Positions 15,448 through 23,480 of a stretch of DNA of 64,000 nucleotides are shown piece after piece. The position numbers and the translations under genes were made by a program. Source of the DNA: Dyella telluris. GTDB taxonomy: Bacteria; Pseudomonadota; Gammaproteobacteria; Xanthomonadales; Rhodanobacteraceae. The DNA lies in assembly GCF_014297575.1 (NCBI RefSeq), contig NZ_CP060412.1, positions 3,596,001 through 3,660,000 on the forward strand, written 5' to 3'. Numbering within the stretch: the stretch's first letter is position 1; each line of letters opens with the position of its first letter. Below the pieces are notes generated by a model. The model saw only the letters and a program-made list of their open reading frames with translations, did no database searches and was not told the origin of the DNA.

Positions 15448-16326
15448 TCAGCTCTTGGCCGAGCCGTCCGTCGTCTGCGTGGCGTTGGTGTTGTTCGCGC
15501 CACCCGGCGCTGCCGCGGGTTTGCCCGCATCCGGTTTGGCGGTGTCCGTGCCGATGCCGGGCAGCGGAATGGCTTCGCGCAGCGTACTCAGCACACCCTT
15601 GCCTTGCTCAGGCTTGGCGCAGATCGCGCTGTCCACGGCGTTCTGATAGGTCTTGTCCATCAGGCCAACCCACACGGTGCCATCCGGCCCGTGTGGCACT
15701 TTGAAGGTGCCTGCGGCGGCCATCTTCACCGGGGCTTCGGCGGAAAACGCCGCGGGCGACTGCTCCCAGTAGGTGCTGCCGGCCTGCTGCTTGGCCGAGC
15801 TGTACAGCACCAGATAGCGCGCACGCTCGTCGGTGATGTCCATGCTGCCGAAGGCGCCGCTGGTTTCGTCAGTCCAGCCCATGTGCTCGCACAGGCTGAG
15901 GTCCTTGCTGTCGATCGGCTGGAAGGCCTCGTCCAGCACCACCACGGTGGGTGCGAACAGATAGCTGGCACGCAGCCAGCGGCCGTTCAATTCGGACTTC
16001 ACGGCCACGCGGTAGGGCGTCTGCGTTTCACGCGGCAGCGCAAAGCTCAGGAAATAACTGCGGTCGCCATTGAGGTTGGCCACCATGCTGCCCGGGCCAA
16101 GCTCGAACTTCTTGGGCTGCCACGGCAGCGCGTTCTGGTAGGAGAAATCCGCGAACGTGCTGCAGCAGGGCGTGGCCTGCTGCAGCTGCTTCTTCGCGTG
16201 GTCGAGGCTGCTGTTGGCGTTGTCCGGCGCGCGCAGGTTGGGCGGCACCAGCGATTTCACGCTGCAGCCGCCCGCCATGGCGGCGGACACGAAAAGGGCA
16301 GTGGCGACGAGAAGACGGTAGCGCAT
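15448..16326 (-). CDS. MalM-like lipoprotein
   Basis: This 292-residue protein has a lipoprotein signal ending AGGC (Cys20). After a short linker comes a CCSTFADFSYQNALPWQ segment, then alternating strands including LRASYLFAPTVVVLDEAFQPID. The CC-start plus 'P.v.vLD..f' layout resembles the MalM periplasmic family, but no maltose genes are nearby. The C-terminal 45 residues are a Pro/Ala/Gly/Asn-rich disordered tail. The ATG at 16326 is preferred because upstream in-frame codons would bury the signal sequence. Function unknown. Confidence 0.68.
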   Translation of the reverse strand: MRYRLLVATALFVSAAMAGGCSVKSLVPPNLRAPDNANSSLDHAKKQLQQATPCCSTFADFSYQNALPWQPKKFELGPGSMVANLNGDRSYFLSFALPRETQTPYRVAVKSELNGRWLRASYLFAPTVVVLDEAFQPIDSKDLSLCEHMGWTDETSGAFGSMDITDERARYLVLYSSAKQQAGSTYWEQSPAAFSAEAPVKMAAAGTFKVPHGPDGTVWVGLMDKTYQNAVDSAICAKPEQGKGVLSTLREAIPLPGIGTDTAKPDAGKPAAAPGGANNTNATQTTDGSAKS

Positions 16327-16340
16327 AACTTGACCGGGTA

Positions 16341-17741
16341 TCAGAACTCCGCTGTCCCCGCCGCACGCGGATAGGGGATGGCATCGCGGATGTTGGAAAG
16401 GCCGCACACATAGACCAGCAGGCGCTCGAAGCCGAGGCCAAAGCCGGCGTGCGGTACGGTGCCGTAACGGCGCAGGTCACGGTACCAGCCATAAGTGGCA
16501 GGATCGAGGCCAAACTGGACCATGCGGCGGTCGAGATAATCCAGGCGCTCTTCGCGCTGCGCACCACCGATGATCTCGCCGATGCCCGGGGCCAGCACGT
16601 CCATCGCGGCAACGGTTTTGCCGTCGTCGTTCAGGCGCATGTAGAAGGCCTTGATCTGCTCGGGGTAGTTCATCACCACCACCGGGCGGCCGACGTGCTT
16701 TTCGGCGAGGTAACGCTCGTGTTCGGTCTGCAGGTCGATACCCCAGGCCACCGGGAACTCGAATTTCTGTTTGGAGTTCTTGAGGATCTCGATGGCGTCG
16801 GTGTAATCGATGCGCTCGAACGGTTCGGCAATAAAGGCTTCCAGACGGCTGATTGCATCCGGCTGCACGCGCTCGGCGAAGAACGCCATGTCATCCGCAC
16901 GTTCGTCGAGTACAGCCTTGAAGATGGCCTTGAGGAAGCCTTCCGCGCAGTCGGCGTTGTCGTTGAGATCAGCGAAGGCGATCTCCGGTTCCACCATCCA
17001 GAACTCGGCTAGGTGACGCGCCGTGTTGGAGTTCTCGGCACGGAAGGTCGGGCCGAAGGTGTACACCTTGCTCATCGCCAGGCAGTAAGCCTCGACGTTG
17101 AGCTGGCCGGACACGGTGAGGAAGGCTTCGCGACCGAAGAAATCCTTGCGGAAATCGATCTTGCCATCCGGCGTGCGCGGCAGGTTGGCCAGGTCCAGCG
17201 TGGACAGGCGGAACATGTCGCCCGCGCCTTCCGCATCGGACGTGGTGATGATGGGCGTGTTGATCCAGAAAAAGCCCTGTTCGGTGAGCCAGCGATGGAT
17301 TGCCATCATCATGGTGTGGCGCACGCGGGTGACGGCGCCGAACAGGTTGGTGCGCGGGCGCAGGTGCGCCACTTCGCGCAGGAACTCCATGGTGTGCGGC
17401 TTGGGCTGGATCGGATAAGTCAGCGGATCGTCCACGAAACCGGTCACCTCGACCGTGTCGGCCTGGATCTCGAAACGCTGGCCCTTGCCCTGCGACGGCA
17501 CCAGCGTGCCGGTCACGATCAGGCCCGCGCCGGTGGTGAGGTGCTTCACCTCGGTCTCGTAATTGGCCACCTTGTCGGTGACCACCGCCTGGATGGGGTC
17601 GAAGCAGGAACCATCGGTCACATTCACGAAGGACAGGCCGCCCTTCGAATCACGGATCGTGCGCACCCAACCGCGCACGGTCACGGTGCTGCCAGCAGCA
17701 ATGCTGCCGGAGAGAGCCTGCTTGACGCTAACCACCGTCAT
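16341..17741 (-). CDS. asnS: asparaginyl-tRNA synthetase
   Basis: This 466-residue class IIb synthetase has exactly the length of E. coli AsnRS. The N-terminal OB-fold anticodon domain ([20 protein letters not shown]) is followed by the catalytic core with motif 2 ([21 protein letters not shown]) and motif 3 ([16 protein letters not shown]). The Asn-specific [11 protein letters not shown] segment argues against AspRS. The ATG at 17741 has AGGAG upstream. It is divergent from the Fe-S carrier gene; the 150-base gap holds a 17-base tandem repeat. Confidence 0.95.
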   Translation of the reverse strand: MTVVSVKQALSGSIAAGSTVTVRGWVRTIRDSKGGLSFVNVTDGSCFDPIQAVVTDKVANYETEVKHLTTGAGLIVTGTLVPSQGKGQRFEIQADTVEVTGFVDDPLTYPIQPKPHTMEFLREVAHLRPRTNLFGAVTRVRHTMMMAIHRWLTEQGFFWINTPIITTSDAEGAGDMFRLSTLDLANLPRTPDGKIDFRKDFFGREAFLTVSGQLNVEAYCLAMSKVYTFGPTFRAENSNTARHLAEFWMVEPEIAFADLNDNADCAEGFLKAIFKAVLDERADDMAFFAERVQPDAISRLEAFIAEPFERIDYTDAIEILKNSKQKFEFPVAWGIDLQTEHERYLAEKHVGRPVVVMNYPEQIKAFYMRLNDDGKTVAAMDVLAPGIGEIIGGAQREERLDYLDRRMVQFGLDPATYGWYRDLRRYGTVPHAGFGLGFERLLVYVCGLSNIRDAIPYPRAAGTAEF

Positions 17742-17784
17742 GGATTGAAACTCCTGCTGGGCGCCGCATATCGGACGCGTAAGT

Positions 17785-17816
17785 CGAACTGGGCATGATG
17801 CCGAACTGGGCATGAT
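17785..17816. repeat. 17-base tandem direct repeat in the asnS/Fe-S carrier divergent promoter
   Basis: CGAACTGGGCATGAT occurs at 17785-17799 and again at 17802-17816. It lies between two divergent start codons, so it may be a regulator site or a chance duplication. Confidence 0.6.
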
Positions 17817-17891
17817 AATGTACGTATCGTTCAGGTTCGACCCTTCGCGTCCCATTTCGGACAGTCTCAGCTGCCAGTAGTTGCATCGCCC

Positions 17892-18218
17892 ATGACCATC
17901 ACCATCACTCCCGCCGCCAGCGAACGCATGCGCTCCTTCCTTGCCGGCACCCCCGGCGCCGCCGGCGTGCGCTTTGGCGTGAAGAAGACCGGCTGCTCCG
18001 GTTTCGGCTACGTGGTGGACCTGGCCCAGTCGCTGGGCGAGGGCGACGAGCTGGTGAACGTGGACGGCGTGCCGCTGATCGTGGACGGCAAGAGCCTGCC
18101 CCTGATCGACGGCACGGTGATCGATTTCCAGCGCCAGGGCTTGAATGCCAGCTTCGTGTTCCACAACCCCAACGCCACCGGCGAATGCGGTTGCGGCGAG
18201 AGTTTCACCGTCGGCTGA
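17892..18218 (+). CDS. A-type iron-sulfur carrier (IscA/SufA family)
   Basis: This 108-residue HesB/IscA-fold protein carries Fe-S clusters to client proteins. The three cluster cysteines are present: Cys35 ([12 protein letters not shown]), Cys99 and Cys101 (GECGCGESF). No isc or suf operon adjoins it, although sufE is at 46.4 kb. It could be IscA, SufA or ErpA in function, and sequence alone does not decide. It is divergent from asnS and precedes the rpsF promoter. Confidence 0.9.
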   Translation: MTITITPAASERMRSFLAGTPGAAGVRFGVKKTGCSGFGYVVDLAQSLGEGDELVNVDGVPLIVDGKSLPLIDGTVIDFQRQGLNASFVFHNPNATGECGCGESFTVG

Positions 18219-18250
18219 GATACGCCGCGGCGCGGCAGGACGTCGTCCGC

Positions 18251-18280
18251 TTGCCCCAAAGTACTGAATTCCCTTACACT
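18251..18280 (+). promoter_or_regulatory. putative rpsF promoter
   Basis: TTGCCC (18251-18256) and TACACT (18275-18280) are separated by 18 bases. The predicted start near 18287 leaves a leader of about 100 bases before rpsF. Confidence 0.45.
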
Positions 18281-18303
18281 TCCGCTTCTGTCCAAGCCCC
18301 ATA

Positions 18304-18352
18304 GGCCTGGGCAGAACCTTGCCTCACCGCATATGCGGGCGGCTGCCAGGCC
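18304..18352 (+). promoter_or_regulatory. candidate S6:S18 autoregulatory rpsF leader
   Basis: GGCCTGGGCAG (18304-18314) pairs with CTGCCAGGCC (18343-18352) with one bulge. The enclosed part contains CACCG and a small CCGCATATGCGG stem. S6:S18 leaders upstream of rpsF are known to present a CCG in a loop or bulge. Whether this fits the family model must be tested with a covariance search. Confidence 0.5.
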
Positions 18353-18387
18353 CTAAAAAGGCCGCATCCTCAAGGAGTTAACCTACG

Positions 18388-18825
18388 ATGTCCCTGCGAC
18401 ATTACGAAGTCGTGTTCCTGGTCCACCCTGACCAGAGCGAGCAGGTCCCGGCCATGATCGAGCGCTACAAGGCGCTGATCGAGACCGACGGCGGCAAGAT
18501 CCACCGTCTGGAAGACTGGGGCCGTCGCCAGCTGGCGTACCCCATCGTGAACCTGGCCAAGGCTCACTACGTCATGCTCAACATCGAAGTCAGCCAGAAC
18601 GCGCTGAACGAACTCGAGTCGGGCTTCCGCTTCAATGACGCCGTCCTGCGTCACCTGGTCATCAAGCGTGACGAGGCTGACACCGAGCAGTCCTTCATCC
18701 TGAAGTCCAAGGAAAAGGATGACGCCAAGTCCTCGCGTCGCCGCGATGACGACAGCGATGGTGATGAGCGTCCGGCCCGTCGCGAACGCGACGACCGTGA
18801 CAACGATCGCGACAGCGACGACTGA
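18388..18825 (+). CDS. rpsF: 30S ribosomal protein S6
   Basis: This 145-residue small-subunit protein pairs with S18 on the platform. The first 100 residues are a standard S6 ([20 protein letters not shown], then [20 protein letters not shown]). The last 40 residues are an Asp/Arg tail ([19 protein letters not shown] and on), longer and more basic-acidic mixed than the Glu-tail modified by RimK in E. coli. GGAG precedes the ATG. It starts the rpsF-rpsR-rplI operon. Confidence 0.96.
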   Translation: MSLRHYEVVFLVHPDQSEQVPAMIERYKALIETDGGKIHRLEDWGRRQLAYPIVNLAKAHYVMLNIEVSQNALNELESGFRFNDAVLRHLVIKRDEADTEQSFILKSKEKDDAKSSRRRDDDSDGDERPARRERDDRDNDRDSDD

Positions 18826-18839
18826 TCAGGAGCACAGAC

Positions 18840-19070
18840 ATGTCCAAGTTCTTCCGCCGCCGCAAGTTCTGCCGCTTCACGGCCGAAAAGGTCAAAGAGA
18901 TCGACTACAAGGATCTCAACACCCTGCGCCAGTACGTGACCGAGAACGGCAAGATCGTTCCGTCGCGCATCACCGGCACCAAGGCCAAGTACCAGCGTCA
19001 GCTGGCGACCGCGATCAAGCGCGCTCGCTTCCTGGCTCTGCTGCCGTACACCGACAACCACGACGTCTGA
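18840..19070 (+). CDS. rpsR: 30S ribosomal protein S18
   Basis: This 76-residue basic protein is full length, with the family segments [34 protein letters not shown] and [20 protein letters not shown]. It starts 14 bases after rpsF with AGGAG upstream, so the partners S6 and S18 are made from one message. Confidence 0.97.
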   Translation: MSKFFRRRKFCRFTAEKVKEIDYKDLNTLRQYVTENGKIVPSRITGTKAKYQRQLATAIKRARFLALLPYTDNHDV

Positions 19071-19174
19071 TCGTGGCGTGCGCCGGGTGGTAACGCCCGG
19101 CGCACCGTCAAACTCTTCGGACAACCGTCCACGGCTGCGCCGGGCCCATCCGGTGCTAACGAAAAGGAACCATC

Positions 19175-19624
19175 ATGGAACTGATTCTTCTCGAGAAAGT
19201 CCGCAACCTCGGCAACCTGGGCGACAAGGTCAAGGTCAAGCCGGGTTACGGTCGTAACTACCTGCTGCCGCAGGGCAAGGCCGTGCCGGTCAACGCCGCC
19301 AACCTCGAAGCTTTCGAGAAGCGCCGCGCCGAATACGAAGCCAAGGCTGCCTCGCAGCTGTCGGGCGCTGAAGGCCGCAAGGCCAAGCTGGAAGGCGCTT
19401 CGGTGACCCTCACCGTGAACGCCAGCCCGGAAGGCAAGCTGTACGGCTCGGTCGGTCCGCGCGAAATCGCCGAGGCTCTGGAAGCCGCCGGTTTCGAAGT
19501 GCACAAGAACGAAGTGATCCAGGGCGAAGGCCCGATCCGTCACACCGGCGAGTTCGAAGCCGTGATCGCGCTGCACGCTGACGTGCAGACCTCGGTCAAG
19601 GTGATCGTGGTCGGCGAGAAGTAA
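19175..19624 (+). CDS. rplI: 50S ribosomal protein L9
   Basis: This 149-residue L9 is full length: the N-terminal rRNA-binding domain has the [14 protein letters not shown] signature at residues 23-36, a long connecting helix follows, and the C-terminal domain ([16 protein letters not shown]) binds near the L1 stalk. AAGGA precedes the ATG. It ends the operon before a strong terminator. Confidence 0.97.
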   Translation: MELILLEKVRNLGNLGDKVKVKPGYGRNYLLPQGKAVPVNAANLEAFEKRRAEYEAKAASQLSGAEGRKAKLEGASVTLTVNASPEGKLYGSVGPREIAEALEAAGFEVHKNEVIQGEGPIRHTGEFEAVIALHADVQTSVKVIVVGEK

Positions 19625-19651
19625 GTCGCCCCATCGCCAGCAGTACCCAGA

Positions 19652-19680
19652 CGGGCGCCTCCGGGCGCCCGTTTGTTTTT
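19652..19680 (+). terminator. Rho-independent terminator after rplI
   Basis: CGGGCGCC/GGGCGCCCG with a TCC loop is followed by TTTGTTTTT. Confidence 0.85.
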
Positions 19681-19697
19681 GCCCGGTTCGCCTCGGT

Positions 19698-19727
19698 TTA
19701 TCCACAGCGAACCACAGCTTATCCACA
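19698..19727 (+). promoter_or_regulatory. two consensus DnaA boxes upstream of dnaB
   Basis: TTATCCACA occurs at 19698-19706 and 19719-19727, same orientation, 21 bases (two helical turns) apart. Both match the strong consensus. They lie 98-127 bases before the dnaB start, so DnaA may control replicative helicase expression. Confidence 0.75.
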
Positions 19728-19824
19728 GACTTATTGTCTCGTCGCCTGAGATGGCGCCGCGTATGCTCTGTCGTCATTGCCATACCACCGGCGGCCTGCC
19801 GTCGGTTCGCTCCGAGGAACCGCG

Positions 19825-21264
19825 ATGTCCTTCGTTTCCGACCGCTCCGATGAACCCGGGCGCCGGCGCCGCTCTGATCGCGACCGCGATCGCAAGCCGA
19901 GCCCGAGCATCGACGCGCTGCGCATGCCGCCGAACTCCATCGATGCGGAGCAGGCCGTGCTGGGCGGTCTCATGCTCTCGCCCGATTCGATGGACAAGGT
20001 TGCCGACCGCCTGAGCGAGCAGGACTTCTATCGCAAAGACCATCGCCTGATCTGGCGTGCCATCACCGAGCTGGCGGCCAAGGGCATGCCTTGCGATGCG
20101 GTGACGCTGGGTGACTGGTTCGAAAGCAACGGCCTGGCCGAGATGGTGGGTGGTGCCGCCTACCTGATCGAGCTGGCGAACACGACGCCCAGCGCCGCGA
20201 ACATCGCGGCCTATGCAGAAATCGTGCGCGAAAAGTCGGTGTTGCGCATGCTGATCGACGCCGGCACGGGCATCACCGAAGACGGTTACCAGCCCGAAGG
20301 CAAAACCGTGCAGGAGGTGCTGGAGCGCGCCGAGCAGGCGGTATTCAAGATCGCCGAGTCGGGCGCGCGCGGCAAGAAAGACACCGTGTCCATGCGCGAG
20401 GCAGTGAAGGATGCGTTCCGCATTCTTTCCGAGCGTTTCGAGATGAAAGGTCAGCTCACCGGTGTGTCCACCGGCTTCAATGACCTGGACGAACTTACCT
20501 CGGGCTTGCAACCGTCCGACCTGATCATCGTGGCCGCGCGACCCTCCATGGGCAAAACCGCGTTCTCGGTGAACATGGCCGAAGCCGTGGCCATGCGTGG
20601 CAAGAAGGCCGTGGCGATCTTCTCGATGGAAATGTCGGCCTCTCAGCTGGCCTTCCGAATGATTTCCTCGGTGGGCCGCATTCACGCGCAGCACCTGCGC
20701 AATGGCGATCTCGCCGAGGAAGATTGGCCGCGCGTCACCAATGCCATTGCGCTGCTGTCCGAAGCCAAGATCTTCATCGACGACACGCCGAGCCTGTCGC
20801 CGGTGGAAATGCGTTCCCGTGCGCGTCGCCTGCATCGCGAGCATGGTGGCCTCGGGCTTATCGTCATCGACTACCTGCAGCTCATGCAGGTACCGGGCAT
20901 GAACGAAAACCGCGCCACCGAAATCTCCGAGATCTCGCGCTCGCTGAAGGGCCTGGCCAAGGAACTCAATTGCCCGGTGATTGCGCTGTCGCAGTTGAAC
21001 CGCTCGCTGGAACAGCGCGCCGACAAGCGTCCGATGATGTCCGACCTGCGCGAATCGGGCGCTATCGAACAGGACGCGGACGTGATCATGTTCATTTACC
21101 GCGACGAGTACTACAACAAGGAATCGCCGGATAAGGGCCTGGCCGAAATCATCATCGGCAAGCAGCGTAACGGCCCGACCGACACGGTGAAGCTGACCTT
21201 CCTCGGTCACTACACCAAGTTCGAGAACTACGCGCCCGATTCCTTCGTCGGCGCCTTCGAATAA
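19825..21264 (+). CDS. dnaB: replicative DNA helicase DnaB
   Basis: This 479-residue hexameric helicase unwinds DNA at the fork. The N-terminal primase-interacting domain begins at NSIDAEQAVLGGLML; the RecA-like motor has Walker A RPSMGKT (about residues 239-245), Walker B region LIVIDYLQLM and the DnaB motif 4 LSQLNRSLEQRADKRPMMSD. The ATG at 19825 has GAGGA 8 bases upstream; an upstream in-frame ATG at 19777 lacks one. The first 30 residues are an Arg/Asp-rich extension. Two DnaA boxes lie upstream. Confidence 0.96.
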   Translation: MSFVSDRSDEPGRRRRSDRDRDRKPSPSIDALRMPPNSIDAEQAVLGGLMLSPDSMDKVADRLSEQDFYRKDHRLIWRAITELAAKGMPCDAVTLGDWFESNGLAEMVGGAAYLIELANTTPSAANIAAYAEIVREKSVLRMLIDAGTGITEDGYQPEGKTVQEVLERAEQAVFKIAESGARGKKDTVSMREAVKDAFRILSERFEMKGQLTGVSTGFNDLDELTSGLQPSDLIIVAARPSMGKTAFSVNMAEAVAMRGKKAVAIFSMEMSASQLAFRMISSVGRIHAQHLRNGDLAEEDWPRVTNAIALLSEAKIFIDDTPSLSPVEMRSRARRLHREHGGLGLIVIDYLQLMQVPGMNENRATEISEISRSLKGLAKELNCPVIALSQLNRSLEQRADKRPMMSDLRESGAIEQDADVIMFIYRDEYYNKESPDKGLAEIIIGKQRNGPTDTVKLTFLGHYTKFENYAPDSFVGAFE

Positions 21265-21280
21265 GCCACAAGCCGCACGT

Positions 21281-21314
21281 ACAGGTGCCGTTCCGCTAGA
21301 GGAATGGCGCCTGT
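21281..21314. terminator. large hairpin after dnaB
   Basis: ACAGGTGCCGTTCC and GGAATGGCGCCTGT form a 14-bp stem with two G-T pairs around GCTAGA. There is no T-run, so it may stabilise the 3' end rather than terminate. Confidence 0.5.
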
Positions 21315-21414
21315 ACCGCCTTGCGCCCGTTGCGGTTTCTGCACGCGAAAGCCGTGCGCGATTCACATATCGCGGCGCAGTCTCGTAGGCACACTCTTGC
21401 ACGAGGCACGACAC

Positions 21415-21567
21415 ATGTCGCTGATCCTTCTGCTCATCATCGTTTTGCTTCTGCTTGGCGCGTTGCCGTCATGGCCTTATAGCCGCGGATGGGGTTACGG
21501 CCCCAGCGGTGGCCTGGGCCTGATCCTGGTGATCCTGATCGTGCTGCTCATCCTGGGTGTCCTCTGA
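21415..21567 (+). CDS. DUF3309-type small membrane protein
   Basis: This 50-residue protein consists of a leucine/isoleucine-rich helix (SLILLLIIVLLLLGALP), the motif WPYSRGWGYGPSGGLG and a second hydrophobic helix. This is the usual whole-length layout of DUF3309 proteins, common in proteobacteria and of unknown function. GAGG lies 9 bases before the ATG. Confidence 0.8.
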   Translation: MSLILLLIIVLLLLGALPSWPYSRGWGYGPSGGLGLILVILIVLLILGVL

Positions 21568-21580
21568 GCGAGGTGCTTTC

Positions 21581-21796
21581 ATGAAGCGGACCCTGACTCC
21601 CCTTGCACTGATGTTCGGATGCCTGGCCCTGGCCGGTTGCGGCAGCGACACGCGCATGGTGCAGAACAACGAAACCTGCGGCCGGCAGATGACCGATCTG
21701 CAGAATGCGCTGGCCTCCGGCGCGATGACCCAGCACGAATACGACAAGGCACGACGCGTCGCCATAGAGCGCTGCAACTCCCGTGACGATCGCTGA
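21581..21796 (+). CDS. small lipoprotein with SHOCT-like segment
   Basis: This 71-residue product has a lipoprotein signal ending LAGC (Cys20). The rest has two further cysteines and the stretch LQNALASGAMTQHEYDKAR, which resembles the short SHOCT helix pair (L..L...G.IT..EY...K). GAGGTG precedes the ATG, and the gene follows the DUF3309 gene by 13 bases, probably in one transcript. No known function. About 200 bases without features separate it from alr. Confidence 0.7.
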   Translation: MKRTLTPLALMFGCLALAGCGSDTRMVQNNETCGRQMTDLQNALASGAMTQHEYDKARRVAIERCNSRDDR

Positions 21797-21999
21797 GTGG
21801 GGCGTTGGCCACTGGTGAGGGTGGCCCTTGCCCGGGGAATGCCACGGGGGCGCCCCGGGAGTGCCGGACCGTCGGGTTAGGTTGGGCACGTGGGGCCGGA
21901 TGGTCGTGGACAAGACTGGTAAGCTTCCCGTCCTGTCTGAGGCCAGCCGGCCCGTCCTTTTGACATTCCTCACCGCGCCCACGCGGGCGCCAGGCACGC

Positions 22000-23088
22000 A
22001 TGAGCCGCACTACTGTCGCCACCGTCCATCTCGGCGCACTGCGCCACAACCTTGCCCGCATCAAGCAGCTGGCTGCGCCGGCGAAAGTCATGGCGGTGGT
22101 CAAGGCCGATGCCTATGGGCATGGCCTGGAGCGCGTGGCACGGGCGCTGGATGGCGAGGCGGACGCGTTCGCCGTGGCGGCCCTTGGCGACGGGTTGCGG
22201 CTGCGTGCGGCCGGCCATCGCCAGCGCATCGTGGTGTTGTCCGGGCCGGATCGCGCCAGCGACATCGCCGAGATGCAGCGACTGAACCTCGATGCGGCCA
22301 TCCATCATGAAGAACAGCTGCATTGGCTGAAGGAAGCCTCGCCATCGCGCGGCCTGCTGCGCGTGTGGCTGAAGGTGGACAGTGGCATGCATCGCCTGGG
22401 CTTTGCACCGGAAGCCGTGTCTTTTGTGCACGCGCAGCTGGCGTCGATGCCCGGCATTGATCCGGACATCGGCCTGCTCACCCACTTCGCCGAATCCGAA
22501 GTGTTCGACGGCACCGAAACGCCGGCACAGATCGCGCGCTTCACCGAGGCGACGCAAGGGCTGCGCGGTCCCCGTTCGTTGTCCAATTCCGCCGCGGTGC
22601 TCGGCTGGGCCAGCGCGCGTGGCGACTGGGTGCGCACCGGCGGCCTGCTGTACGGCTTGTCGGTGGTCGACGGCAAGGTGGGAGCGGATTTCGGCTTCCG
22701 CCCGGCGATGACGCTGAGCACTCGCCTGATTGCCATCAATCGCATCGGCAAGGGCGAACGCATCGGTTACAACGGCACCTGGACCTGCCCCGAAGACATG
22801 CCCGTCGGCGTGGCAGCGGTAGGTTATGGCGATGGTTATCCCCGCAGCGCGGTGGCGGGCACGCCCGTGCTGGTGGGTGATCGCCGGGTGCCCCTGATCG
22901 GTCGCGTGTCGATGGACCTGATTACGCTGGATCTGCGCGAGGCGCCCGATGCGAAGGTGGGGGACCGCGTGATGCTGTGGGGGCCGGAATTGCCGGTGGA
23001 AATCATCGCGGCCCAGGCGGGCACGATTTCCTATGACCTGACCTGCGGCATGACCCGGCGCGTGCTGTTCGTTGAGGACGAGGACTGA
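22000..23088 (+). CDS. alr: alanine racemase
   Basis: This 362-residue PLP enzyme makes D-alanine for peptidoglycan. The PLP lysine is Lys35 in VVKADAYGHG, the second catalytic base is the Tyr of RIGYNGTW, and the partner domain has GYGDGYPR and GRVSMDLITLDL. Length is standard. The order dnaB-alr-radA is common in gamma-proteobacteria. The D-alanine link with the D-amino-acid dehydrogenase at 7.6 kb would support balanced D-Ala synthesis and breakdown, though this is inferred. Confidence 0.96.
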   Translation: MSRTTVATVHLGALRHNLARIKQLAAPAKVMAVVKADAYGHGLERVARALDGEADAFAVAALGDGLRLRAAGHRQRIVVLSGPDRASDIAEMQRLNLDAAIHHEEQLHWLKEASPSRGLLRVWLKVDSGMHRLGFAPEAVSFVHAQLASMPGIDPDIGLLTHFAESEVFDGTETPAQIARFTEATQGLRGPRSLSNSAAVLGWASARGDWVRTGGLLYGLSVVDGKVGADFGFRPAMTLSTRLIAINRIGKGERIGYNGTWTCPEDMPVGVAAVGYGDGYPRSAVAGTPVLVGDRRVPLIGRVSMDLITLDLREAPDAKVGDRVMLWGPELPVEIIAAQAGTISYDLTCGMTRRVLFVEDED

Positions 23089-23103
23089 GCCGGCAATCCG
23101 CGC

Positions 23104-23325
23104 TCAGCCAGGGTTTTTCCCCGCCCGCACCTTGGCCCGTGCCACTTCTTCGGGGTCGAAACCCCAGTCACCCTGCTCGAGCCAGTCGTCACCGAGGACT
23201 TCAATCGGGTGGGGTGTGCGGCCTGAGCCGTTGCCGCAACGCAGTGCGTCGGCGGCGCAGTATTTGTCGCAACCCCAGCAGATGCGCTCGGGATGCGTGG
23301 GAAAGAGGGCGATCTTCTTGGCCAT
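23104..23325 (-). CDS. DUF3079-type small cysteine-rich protein
   Basis: This 73-residue protein starts MAKKIALFPTHPERICWGCD. Its cysteines (CWGCDKYC then RCGNG) and the GSGRTPHPIEVLGDDWLE segment match the DUF3079 family. The CxxCxxxC pattern suggests a metal site. The ATG at 23325 fits the family start; an upstream ATG at 23358 has no support. It is convergent with alr. Function unknown. Confidence 0.8.
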   Translation of the reverse strand: MAKKIALFPTHPERICWGCDKYCAADALRCGNGSGRTPHPIEVLGDDWLEQGDWGFDPEEVARAKVRAGKNPG

Positions 23326-23480
23326 GGTCGGGGCGGTGGGTAAAGCGCCGACCTCCACGCTAGCAAACGCCCCATGATCGACCCGTGATCCAGGTCAGCC
23401 GGGTCCTCCGGCTGCGTCTCGCCGATTGCGATGGCGCCCGGCTAAGCTTGCCCATCTACCGACGTTTTCAGGAAGCCCGC

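Noticed and set aside
16341..18302. 653-codon version of asnS
   Set aside because: The extra N-terminal part crosses the Fe-S carrier gene on the other strand. The ATG at 17741 with its ribosome site gives the exact family length.
19774..21414. 546-codon frame antisense to dnaB
   Set aside because: It mirrors dnaB codon structure and is His/Gln/Arg-rich, with no domain. Long antisense frames are expected at this GC content.
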